A stretch of 5,187 nucleotides of DNA, taken from Acidimicrobiia bacterium. GTDB lineage: Bacteria > Actinomycetota > Acidimicrobiia > Acidimicrobiales > AC-14. Below the pieces are notes generated by a model, which was given only the letters and a program-made list of their open reading frames with translations, ran no database searches and was not told the DNA's origin. The DNA is taken from NCBI GenBank assembly GCA_019244985.1, contig JAFASB010000209.1:1-5187 (forward strand). Reading direction: 5' to 3'. A program made the position numbers and the translations under genes. Within the stretch, counting starts at the first letter, position 1. Every line of letters starts with the position of its first letter. Below, one piece after another: positions 1 through 5,187 of this stretch.

Positions 1-534
1 GCCATGGGCATCTGGCAGGACGACCCCGGCCACAACATGCTCGACACGGGCGCCCCGTTCTACGAAGTGTACGAGACGTCCGACGGCAAGTTCATGGCGA
101 TCGGCGCCATCGAGCAGCAGTTCTACGCCGAGCTGCTCGAGCGGTCGGGTTTAAAGGACGAGGAGCTTCCGTTCCAGATGGACCGCGCCCAGTGGCCCTC
201 GATGAAGCAGCGCTTCGCCGCGTTCTTCAAGACCAAGACTCGCGACGAGTGGCAGTCGACTCTCGAGGGCACCGACGCGTGCGCCGTGCCGGTGCTCTCG
301 ATGACCGAGGCACCGAGCCATCCCCACAACGTCGCCCGTGGGACGTTCGTGGTGCGCGACGGCGTGACTCAGCCGGCGCCCGCGCCGCGGTTCAGCCGCA
401 CCGAGGCGACGATCGCAAGCTCGCCGCCGGCACCCGGCGAGCACACTGACGCCGCCCTGGCCGACTGGGGCTTCACCGCCGACGAGGTGGCCAAGCTGCG
501 GGAGGCGGGCGCCGTCACCCAGAACGAGGGCTGA
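1..534 (+). CDS. Alpha-methylacyl-CoA racemase-like family III CoA-transferase, C-terminal part (5' truncated)
   Basis: This is the C-terminal ~177 residues of a CaiB/BaiF (family III) protein of the alpha-methylacyl-CoA racemase type. Racemases of this group interconvert (2R)- and (2S)-2-methylacyl-CoA thioesters, which lets branched fatty acid or sterol side chains enter beta-oxidation. The reading frame is open from base 1 and ends with TGA at 532-534; the true start lies left of the window, so the ATG at 4 is internal. Diagnostic stretches are LDTGAPFYEVYETSDGKFMA followed by GAIEQQFYAELL, then the KTRDEW and GTDACAVPVL segments, all in the order seen in human AMACR and mycobacterial MCR. 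The Glu at 112-114 in GAIEQQF matches the position of a catalytic-site Glu in that family; the His and Asp of the active site would be in the missing part. A rare TTA Leu codon lies at 151-153. It is the first gene of the visible operon, 4 nt before the next start. A CoA-transferase role is possible but the C-terminus favours racemase. Confidence 0.9.
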   Translation, partial: AMGIWQDDPGHNMLDTGAPFYEVYETSDGKFMAIGAIEQQFYAELLERSGLKDEELPFQMDRAQWPSMKQRFAAFFKTKTRDEWQSTLEGTDACAVPVLSMTEAPSHPHNVARGTFVVRDGVTQPAPAPRFSRTEATIASSPPAPGEHTDAALADWGFTADEVAKLREAGAVTQNEG

Positions 535-538
535 CGGC

Positions 539-1333
539 ATGGCGACGCTGGTCTCCTTCCACGCCCATCCCGACGACGAGGCGATCCCCACCGGTGGGAC
601 GTTGGCCAAGGCCGCCGAGGACGGTCACCGTGTGGTCCTCGTGTTCGCGACCAGGGGCGAGCACGGCGAGGTCGAGGAGGACTTTCTCGACCCCGGCGAG
701 ACGCTCCGAGACCGCCGCGTGCAGGAGACGCTCAGGTCCGCCGAGATCCTCGGCGCGTCACGCGTCGAGTTCCTCGGGTACGTGGACTCGGGGATGATGG
801 GCACGCCCGAGAACGACGCCCCCGACTGCTTCTGGCAGGCCGACGTCGAAGAGGCGGCGGCCAAGCTGGCGGAGATCCTCCGAGAGGAGAACGCCGACGT
901 GCTCACCGTGTACGACGACCACGGCGTCTACGGCCACCCAGACCACATCCAGGTGCACCGGGTGGGGGTGCGCGCTGCCGAGCTCGCCGGCACGGGGCGG
1001 GTCTACGAGTCGACGGGCAACCGCGATGCCATAAGGAAGGACATGCTCGAGGCGCGGGACACGGGCGTCGAGATGCCCGGCGACCTGGACCCCGACGCGT
1101 TCTCCGACTTCGGTGTGACCGATGCCGAAATCACCACCGTGGTCGACGTCACCGACTTCCTCGACGTGAAGCGGGCCTCAATGCGCGCCCACGCCAGCCA
1201 GATATCCGAGGCCTCGTTCTTCCTCTCCATGCCGGACGAGTTCTTCGCGCGCGGCTTCGGGGTGGAGTGGTACATCCGTCGCGGGGAACGCCCGGCCGAG
1301 CGCGAGACCAGCCTCTTCGACGGCATCGCATGA
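539..1333 (+). CDS. PIG-L/LmbE-family zinc-dependent deacetylase (mycothiol MshB/Mca-like)
   Basis: A complete 264-residue PIG-L-family hydrolase. Members remove an acyl group from N-acetylglucosamine-type substrates or cleave mycothiol conjugates, using one zinc ion in the cytoplasm. The N-terminal AHPDDE motif supplies His10, Asp12 and Asp13. By analogy with MshB, His10 and Asp13 bind zinc and Asp12 is the general base. HPDH at 133-136 supplies the third zinc ligand (His136) and a second catalytic His (His133). The LGYVDSGM segment (79-86) is typical of actinobacterial MshB/Mca relatives. No signal peptide or membrane segment is seen. The ATG at 539 lies 4 nt after the previous stop with a GAGGG ribosome-binding sequence at 526-530. 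The stop overlaps the next start as ATGA. MshB and Mca are usually somewhat longer, so the substrate is uncertain: it could be a mycothiol S-conjugate, a GlcNAc derivative or another amide. The family call is firm; the substrate is inference. Confidence 0.92.
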   Translation: MATLVSFHAHPDDEAIPTGGTLAKAAEDGHRVVLVFATRGEHGEVEEDFLDPGETLRDRRVQETLRSAEILGASRVEFLGYVDSGMMGTPENDAPDCFWQADVEEAAAKLAEILREENADVLTVYDDHGVYGHPDHIQVHRVGVRAAELAGTGRVYESTGNRDAIRKDMLEARDTGVEMPGDLDPDAFSDFGVTDAEITTVVDVTDFLDVKRASMRAHASQISEASFFLSMPDEFFARGFGVEWYIRRGERPAERETSLFDGIA

Positions 1334-1884
1334 CGAGGCTTTTCCTGGTGCGGCACGGCCAACCTCTGGCGCGCTACGACCAGGACCACGACCCCGGTCT
1401 CGACGACGTCGGGCGCGCCCAGGCGGAGACAGCGGCACGCGAACTGTCGCCGCTCGGGCCACTACCTGTCGTCACCAGCCCCCTCCGGCGCACCCGCGAA
1501 ACCGCCGCGCCGTTCGAACGCCAGTGGAGCGTCACCGCCTCGGTCCAGCCGGCAGTCGGCGAGATCAAGGTGCCGTCCGAGGACCTGGGGGAGCGATCGG
1601 CGTGGCTCGTCGAGATCCTGCGCGGCGAGCGGCGGTGGCAAGAGCTCGACGCCGACCGGCGTTCCTGGCGGGACGGCGTCGTCGACGCGCTGCTCGAGCT
1701 CGACACCGACACGGTCGTCGTCACTCACTACATCGCCATCAACGCTGCGGTCGGCGCTGCGACGGGCGACGACCGGGTCCTCAACTTCCGCCCCGACAAC
1801 TGCTCCTGCACGGTGCTCGAGACCGACGGCCGGCGCCTGACGCTCATCGAGCGCGGCCGCGAGCGGGAGACAGCGGTGACCTAG
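1330..1884 (+). CDS. Histidine phosphatase family (phosphoglycerate mutase-like) protein
   Basis: A 184-residue protein of the histidine phosphatase superfamily (branch 1, cofactor-independent-phosphatase-like size). It should transfer a phosphoryl group to a catalytic His and then to water or a second substrate. LVRHG at 6-10 carries the phospho-acceptor His9 with Arg8. TSPLRRTRETA (49-59) is the second conserved block with phosphate-binding Arg53/Arg54. VVVTHYIAIN (129-138) carries the second catalytic His133. Glu78 (in VGEIK) sits where the family's acid is often found. The start is the ATG at 1330, inside the ATGA overlap with the deacetylase stop. No Shine-Dalgarno sequence is visible before it, so translation probably depends on coupling to the upstream gene. 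An in-frame upstream ATG at 1267 exists but lies inside the deacetylase and encodes no family sequence. Neighbours do not identify the substrate; sugar phosphates, acyl phosphates or nucleotides are all possible. Confidence 0.9.
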   Translation: MTRLFLVRHGQPLARYDQDHDPGLDDVGRAQAETAARELSPLGPLPVVTSPLRRTRETAAPFERQWSVTASVQPAVGEIKVPSEDLGERSAWLVEILRGERRWQELDADRRSWRDGVVDALLELDTDTVVVTHYIAINAAVGAATGDDRVLNFRPDNCSCTVLETDGRRLTLIERGRERETAVT

Positions 1885-1886
1885 CG

Positions 1887-2990
1887 ATGACCTGGACACA
1901 CACGGGTTACACGCAGAAGATCGTGTTTGGTTCGGGCACCCTCGACGAGGTCTCGTCGATCGTGCGGGAGGCAGGTGGCCGCCGCGTTTTGCTCGTCACC
2001 ACCGAAGGACGGGGGGCGTCACCCGACGGTGAGCGACTGGTCAAAGGCCTGGGCCGTGAGCTCGCGTCGACATTTGCGAGCGTGCAGTCCCACGTGCCCG
2101 CCCCCGCGGTGCAGGCCGCGGTCCAGCAGGCGCGGCGCGATGGCGTCGACGCCGTCGTCTCCTTCGGCGGCGGCTCGTGTGCCGATCTGGCGAAGGCCGT
2201 GTGCTACTTCACGGAGCGGGAAGCGGGCACGCCCGGAGCGACGTGGCTCGACCGCCCGGCGTTGCCGCACATCGCCATCCCCACGACCTACTCGGGCGCC
2301 GAGCTCACGCCGTTCTTCGGGATGACCGACCCGGCAACGAGACGCAAGAGCGGCGGCGGGGGCCCGACGATCGCACCGGTCGCCGCGGTCTACGACCCTG
2401 ACCTGACGGTATCGACGCCGGCCCGCGTGAGCGCCGAGACCGGCATGAACGCCTTGGCCCACTGCGTCGAGTGTGGGTACTCGCCCACGCGCACGCCGGA
2501 GGCCGAGGCGATCGCGCTGGCCGGTGCCGAGCGGATCGCGACGTCTCTTCCCGCCGTCGTCGACGACCCCGTCGATCTGCTGGCGCGCACACACATGCTG
2601 GCCGGGGCGGTGCTCGGGGGGCGAGCGCTCCAGAACGCGTCGATGGGTGTGCACCACGGCCTCGCCCAGCTCGTCGGCGGGCGCACGGGCATCTCCCACG
2701 GCGTGGCCAACGCCATCATCTTGAGCCACGCCATGCGCTTCAATGCCGGCGCCGTCTCAGCAGAGATGCGCCGCATCGGCGAGGCTCTCGGTGACGGCGA
2801 CGATCCCGCGGGCGCTGTCGATCGGCTGCTCGAACGGCTCGGTCTGCCTGCTCGGCTGTCCGACGTCGGCGTCACCGACGAGGACATCGACGCCGTGGTC
2901 CACGCGTCGCAGTCGAACGTCAGCGTGCAGGCCAACCCGCGGCCGGTGTCCGAGGACGACGCGCGGTCGATCCTCGAGGCGGCGTTCTAG
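1887..2990 (+). CDS. Maleylacetate reductase-like iron-type alcohol dehydrogenase
   Basis: A complete 367-residue member of the iron-containing (group III) alcohol dehydrogenase superfamily, closest in motif pattern to maleylacetate reductase, which makes 3-oxoadipate from maleylacetate with NAD(P)H in aromatic ring degradation. FGSGTLDEV (14-22) and the dinucleotide-binding FGGGSCADLAKAV (93-105) are present, then IPTTYSGAELTPFFGMTD (131-148) and YDPDLT (169-174). GMNALAHCVE (186-195) has Asn188 where classical iron ADHs have the metal-binding Asp; this Asn is usual in maleylacetate reductases. By alignment to FucO by eye, the metal ligands would be His192, His257 and His271. Gln261 (HHGLAQLVGG) occupies the place of the conserved catalytic His (FucO His267), which is unusual. 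The ATG at 1887 follows the previous stop by 2 nt, with a weak GGTGA at 1875-1879. Other ring-cleavage genes such as an intradiol dioxygenase are absent from the window, so the exact substrate is uncertain. Confidence 0.85.
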   Translation: MTWTHTGYTQKIVFGSGTLDEVSSIVREAGGRRVLLVTTEGRGASPDGERLVKGLGRELASTFASVQSHVPAPAVQAAVQQARRDGVDAVVSFGGGSCADLAKAVCYFTEREAGTPGATWLDRPALPHIAIPTTYSGAELTPFFGMTDPATRRKSGGGGPTIAPVAAVYDPDLTVSTPARVSAETGMNALAHCVECGYSPTRTPEAEAIALAGAERIATSLPAVVDDPVDLLARTHMLAGAVLGGRALQNASMGVHHGLAQLVGGRTGISHGVANAIILSHAMRFNAGAVSAEMRRIGEALGDGDDPAGAVDRLLERLGLPARLSDVGVTDEDIDAVVHASQSNVSVQANPRPVSEDDARSILEAAF

Positions 2991-2991
2991 G

Positions 2992-3387
2992 TCAGACCAG
3001 GCCGCCCCCGGCGGGCGCGTCGCTCTCGGTGCCCCAGAGCACGTCGGGAAGCTGGCGGATGTCGTCCTTGGCCAGGCACATGCGGACCCCCATGCGCTGG
3101 GCGGCAACGACGACGTCGTGGTCGAGGTACGAGCTGAACAGCACAATCGCCTGATCGGGATTCTCGGCCAGGATTCGACGTGCCGTGTCGAGGCCGCTGA
3201 TGCCGGGCATCCGCTGGTCGAGCACGACGACCTGGGGGTGCTCGGAACGCACGATGTCGACAGCGGTCTCGCCGTCTGCGGCCTCCCCGGCCACCCGGAG
3301 TCCCTCGTTGGCGATCTCGATGGTGGCTCGCACGAGCGCGCGCATGTCGTCTTCGTCGTCGACGATGAGCACTCGCATCTCGGACAC
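2992..3387 (-). CDS. Single-domain (CheY-like) response regulator receiver
   Basis: A 131-residue stand-alone receiver domain with no output domain. It should be phosphorylated on Asp57 by a sensor histidine kinase that is not in this window, and signal through protein contacts or as part of a phosphorelay. The acidic pocket is Asp10/Asp11 (VLIVDDE), the phospho-acceptor is in VVVLDQRMPGISGLD, the switch Ser85 is in LFSSY, and the conserved Lys107 is in LAKDD. I chose the GTG at 3385-3387 because a strong GGAGGAG lies 6 nt upstream; the in-frame ATG at 3376-3378 would be too far (15 nt). The frame stays open upstream to an ATG at 3505-3507, but that extension is Cys/Arg-rich and resembles no receiver. 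After the last receiver helix only a short Gly/Pro-rich tail (about residues 119-131) remains, so NarL-type DNA binding is excluded unless the gene is shortened. Its stop is one nucleotide from the reductase stop (convergent), and it is divergent from the secreted oxidase. Confidence 0.9.
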   Translation of the reverse strand: MSEMRVLIVDDEDDMRALVRATIEIANEGLRVAGEAADGETAVDIVRSEHPQVVVLDQRMPGISGLDTARRILAENPDQAIVLFSSYLDHDVVVAAQRMGVRMCLAKDDIRQLPDVLWGTESDAPAGGGLV

Positions 3388-3393
3388 GCCAAT

Positions 3394-3400
3394 CTCCTCC
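3394..3400 (-). promoter_or_regulatory. Ribosome-binding site deciding the GTG start of the response regulator
   Basis: On the minus strand this reads GGAGGAG, a near-perfect anti-16S match, with 6 nt before the GTG at 3387-3385. It supports the GTG over the downstream ATG (3378-3376) and over the far upstream ATG (3507-3505). Confidence 0.8.
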
Positions 3401-3506
3401 CAGCTGTGCGAGACCCGGCAAGCGGCTCGGGCTCGCGGGGCTACGCCCCAGACGCAGTCTCGGCCTGTCTGTTGCGCGCAGCAAGGAGCATTTTGTGTCA
3501 CCGTCA

Positions 3507-3555
3507 CGGCAACGGTTGCTGCCCGGCAACAACCCTTGTCGGGCGACGCGGCAAC
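3507..3555. repeat. Three CGGCAAC direct repeats with an embedded palindrome (possible operator)
   Basis: CGGCAAC occurs at 3507-3513, 3524-3530 and 3549-3555. The first copy is part of an 11-nt interrupted palindrome, GCAAC-g-GTTGC (3509-3519). The GTTGC arm (3515-3519) can also pair with GCAAC of the second copy (3526-3530). Copy starts are 17 and 25 nt apart. The position between divergent genes suits a regulator-binding cluster, but this is inference from pattern only. Confidence 0.4.
3521..3544. repeat. Imperfect hairpin/dyad, no U-tract
   Basis: GCCCG (3521-3525) pairs with CGGGC (3540-3544), and ACAA (3529-3532) pairs with TTGT (3536-3539), around a CCC loop. A 3-nt bulge (3526-3528) interrupts the left arm. 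There is no run of T after it on either strand, so an intrinsic terminator is unlikely. It overlaps the second CGGCAAC copy and could be a protein-binding dyad or an untranslated-leader structure. Confidence 0.4.
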
Positions 3556-3650
3556 CTGGGCCCTGTGGCCATGGGCGGCGGAATTGCGACCAGGTGGTCA
3601 TCTGAGAGAACCTCTGACGCAATAGGGGCTTTTGAGGAGTCCAGGAGCTC

Positions 3651-3659
3651 AGGGGAGGG
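3651..3659 (+). promoter_or_regulatory. Ribosome-binding site of the secreted oxidase
   Basis: AGGGGAGGG with a GGAGG core at 3654-3658, 6 nt before the ATG at 3665. This is the only strong Shine-Dalgarno sequence close to the signal-peptide start and fixes that start. Confidence 0.75.
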
Positions 3660-3664
3660 TCCAG

Positions 3665-5187
3665 ATGCGGAGGCTGGCGGTCCTGGTGCCCGCGCTCGCC
3701 ACCTTGACGGCGTTGGGCGGCGGCGTACCTGCACACTCGGCTGGTATCGATCCGTCGGTGGGCGGCAGCTTCGCAGCGCCCTTCGAGGAGCCCGGCCCGC
3801 GCTGCGTCACGAGCGCGGATGGCAAGCAGGTGTGCAAGCCGGCGGGCGCGGCGTCGATCGTGCTCGCCAACGGCCGCATCCTCTATTGGAACAACCTCGA
3901 GGGCACCGAGAACATCAAGCTCAACACCGTCGCGGAGGCGGGGGACGCCGCTGAGAACTCCCAGAGCCGGGTGCTGACGCTCGGGTCAAGCGGCCCGAGT
4001 TGGTCGACGCCGTCGCCGTCAGACGGCGGCGCCAAGGACCAGGCCCAGTACCTCATCCCGGGGGTCACGGGCAGCCCTTCCCAGGATCCCAATCACGGCA
4101 ACGACGGCGACCTGTTCTGCTCGGACCTGGTGCAGCTGGCCGACGGCACGATCCTCGATACCGGTGGCACCAACTGGTACGAGGAGCCGCAGCTGCCCGG
4201 CGGCCAGTTCGGGGTCTCGGAGCTGCAGGGCGTCAAGGAAACGCGCATCTTCCACCCCGACACCCAGACGTGGACCCCGACCGGCAGCATGAACTTCGGG
4301 CGCTGGTACCCGTCGTTGGTGACGCTGCCCGACGGCAAGGTGTTCGTTGCCAGCGGCGTGACCAAGCTGCTGAAGCCGATCTATCTGGACCGGCCGGGTG
4401 ACTCGGGCACCAACGTCGAGCAGAGCGAGACCTACGACCCGGTGACGGGGAAGTGGTCCGACAACGGCGCCGCCGCCAAGCGCGCCCTCCCGCTGTTCCC
4501 CCGGATGCACCTGCTGCCCGACGGCAAGGTGTACTACGACGCCGGCGGCCAGGTGTTCAACCCGTTCGGCCAGGCCTATGACGAGGCGCTCTGGAACGTC
4601 GCGGGCGTGTACGACCCGGGCACCAAGGCGTGGAAGGACCTCGGCATCCCCGGCATCGGCACGGCCGCTCCCGGCTTCCGAGGCTCGACGTTCTCGATCA
4701 TGCTGCCGCTGTCGCCGCCGTACACCAGCGCGTCGTTCCTGACCGCCGGCGGCGAGCTTTTCCCGACGCCCGGGAGCTACTTCGCCCTTCCGTTCAGCAC
4801 GATCAACACGGTCGACACGACCAAGGGCGACGCGCTGAGCACGAAGCAGACGGGGAGCCTGGCCGAGGGACGGTGGTACTCGTCGGCCGTGCAGCTTCCC
4901 GACGGCACCGTGGCCGCCTTCTCCGGTGCTGATCGCGACGAGGTCGAGACGCCGGGTACTGAGATCCCGGTGAAGACGCCCGAGATCTTCGACCCGGCGA
5001 CCAACACGTGGACGCCCGCCGCGGGTCAGTCCCATCCCCGCAGCTACCACAACACCGCCGTCCTGCTGCCCGACGGTCGTGTGCTCGTCGGCGGTCACGC
5101 GCCGATCCCGACGCTGTACACGAAGAACCTCGACCTTCCGGGCCCCTTCACGCCGAACCACCGGGATCCGTCGTTCGAGATCTTCAG
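3665..5187 (+). CDS. Secreted kelch-propeller copper radical oxidase (galactose/glyoxal oxidase-like), 3' truncated
   Basis: The frame is open from ATG 3665 to the window end (507 full codons seen, no stop), so the C-terminus is missing. Residues 1 to about 26 form a signal peptide: Arg2-Arg3, a hydrophobic core, and a cleavage region around AHSA. The mature part is a beta-propeller with seven kelch-like strand signatures near residues 69, 160, 223, 286, 360, 413 and 470, mostly of the LPDGxV form. Residues match the galactose oxidase site: Cys152 in LFCSD (like Cys228), Tyr215 in GRWYPS (like Tyr272, which forms the Cys-Tyr cofactor), and Tyr461-His462 in SYHNTAVLLPDGRV (like Tyr495-His496). 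The last copper His should lie in the missing C-terminal domain. IMLPLSPPY...FLTAGG recalls glyoxal oxidase. Family members oxidise alcohols or aldehydes with O2, releasing H2O2, outside the cell. No carbohydrate-binding domain precedes the propeller. Cys47 and Cys57 may form a disulfide. The family call is good; the substrate is unknown. Confidence 0.85.
   Translation, partial: MRRLAVLVPALATLTALGGGVPAHSAGIDPSVGGSFAAPFEEPGPRCVTSADGKQVCKPAGAASIVLANGRILYWNNLEGTENIKLNTVAEAGDAAENSQSRVLTLGSSGPSWSTPSPSDGGAKDQAQYLIPGVTGSPSQDPNHGNDGDLFCSDLVQLADGTILDTGGTNWYEEPQLPGGQFGVSELQGVKETRIFHPDTQTWTPTGSMNFGRWYPSLVTLPDGKVFVASGVTKLLKPIYLDRPGDSGTNVEQSETYDPVTGKWSDNGAAAKRALPLFPRMHLLPDGKVYYDAGGQVFNPFGQAYDEALWNVAGVYDPGTKAWKDLGIPGIGTAAPGFRGSTFSIMLPLSPPYTSASFLTAGGELFPTPGSYFALPFSTINTVDTTKGDALSTKQTGSLAEGRWYSSAVQLPDGTVAAFSGADRDEVETPGTEIPVKTPEIFDPATNTWTPAAGQSHPRSYHNTAVLLPDGRVLVGGHAPIPTLYTKNLDLPGPFTPNHRDPSFEIF
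4325..4343 (+). repeat. 19-nt exact direct repeat, copy 1 (kelch strand)
   Basis: The 19 nt encoding LPDGKV plus one base are identical to 4514-4532. They encode equivalent strands of adjacent propeller blades, 63 residues apart. Confidence 0.75.
4514..4532 (+). repeat. 19-nt exact direct repeat, copy 2 (kelch strand)
   Basis: Identical to 4325-4343, in the same reading frame and 189 nt downstream. It marks the next kelch blade of the oxidase. Confidence 0.75.

Larger units (their letters stand above)
3388..3664. other. Divergent intergenic region between response regulator and secreted oxidase
   Basis: These 277 nt separate two divergent genes and must hold both promoters unless one lies inside a gene. 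Local AT-richer patches occur at about 3487-3500 and 3581-3640. I see CGGCAAC repeats and dyads at 3507-3555, and a small inverted repeat AGAG-aac-CTCT at 3605-3615. A TTGCGA at 3584-3589 could be a -35 box, but no acceptable -10 follows at 17 nt, so I do not call a promoter. GTCCAG occurs at 3639-3644 and again at 3659-3664. No open frame here looks like a gene, and no known riboswitch consensus was recognised. Confidence 0.7.

Noticed and set aside
2019..2729. Minus-strand open frame of 236 codons inside the reductase
   Set aside because: Antisense to a complete iron-ADH gene, low-complexity Arg/Gly/Val composition, no motif.
3388..3507. N-terminal extension of the response regulator to the ATG at 3505-3507
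   Set aside because: The extra 40 residues show no receiver or helical homology, and a strong ribosome-binding site sits directly before the internal GTG.
3521..3544. Intrinsic terminator
   Set aside because: The stem is interrupted by a bulge and no T-run follows on either strand; it also lies upstream of both divergent genes, not after one.
3584..3612. Sigma-70-like promoter with TTGCGA as -35
   Set aside because: The hexamer 17 nt downstream (AGAACC) does not resemble a -10 box, so the match is not above chance.
3556..3664. Riboswitch in the oxidase leader (for example cyclic di-AMP type, common before actinobacterial secreted proteins)
   Set aside because: I could not find the conserved purine-rich blocks and pairing of the ydaO class or another class I know; only short inverted repeats are present.
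2987..3736. Minus-strand open frames of 249 and 211 codons overlapping the regulator (the second at 2757-3392)
   Set aside because: Both are out of frame with the clear receiver motifs and rich in Arg/Pro/Ser; they are shadows of the regulator and reductase.
2743..3954. Plus-strand open frame of 403 codons crossing the reductase end, regulator and intergenic region
   Set aside because: It runs out of frame through the reductase, antisense through the receiver domain and then out of frame into the oxidase; composition is Arg/Ser/Gly-rich and no domain is visible.
4019..5161. Long minus-strand open frame of 380 codons
   Set aside because: Its product is Arg/Val/Gly-rich with no recognisable motif. 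It lies antisense to the oxidase, whose plus-strand frame is continuous and carries a signal peptide and kelch motifs; it is a GC-rich shadow.

Overview
The window is high-GC, densely packed DNA with GTG and ATG starts and an almost TTA-free codon usage. It looks like a chromosomal segment of an actinobacterium. The PIG-L/mycothiol-type deacetylase fits that reading, but the class cannot be fixed from this sequence alone (inference).

Positions 1-2990 hold a tight plus-strand run of four genes. In order they are the C-terminal part of an alpha-methylacyl-CoA racemase-like family III CoA-transferase (cut by the left edge), a PIG-L/LmbE-family zinc deacetylase, a histidine phosphatase, and a maleylacetate reductase-like iron-type alcohol dehydrogenase. 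The junctions are a 4-nt gap, a 4-nt ATGA overlap and a 2-nt gap, so co-transcription is very likely. The enzymes are individually recognisable but do not make up one textbook pathway. Acyl-CoA epimerisation, amide hydrolysis, phosphoryl removal and carbonyl reduction would suit a catabolic or detoxification operon whose remaining genes lie to the left.

A single-domain (CheY-like) response regulator on the minus strand converges on this operon, with one nucleotide between the two stop codons. Its 5' side faces a 277-nt intergenic region (3388-3664) that contains a cluster of CGGCAAC repeats and dyads but no clear promoter or riboswitch.

From 3665 to the right edge, and continuing beyond it, runs a secreted kelch beta-propeller protein. 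It carries the Cys, Tyr and Tyr-His residues expected of a galactose oxidase/glyoxal oxidase-type copper radical oxidase. This gene is the most interesting item in the window. It is divergent from the response regulator, so the intergenic repeats could control either or both genes (inference).
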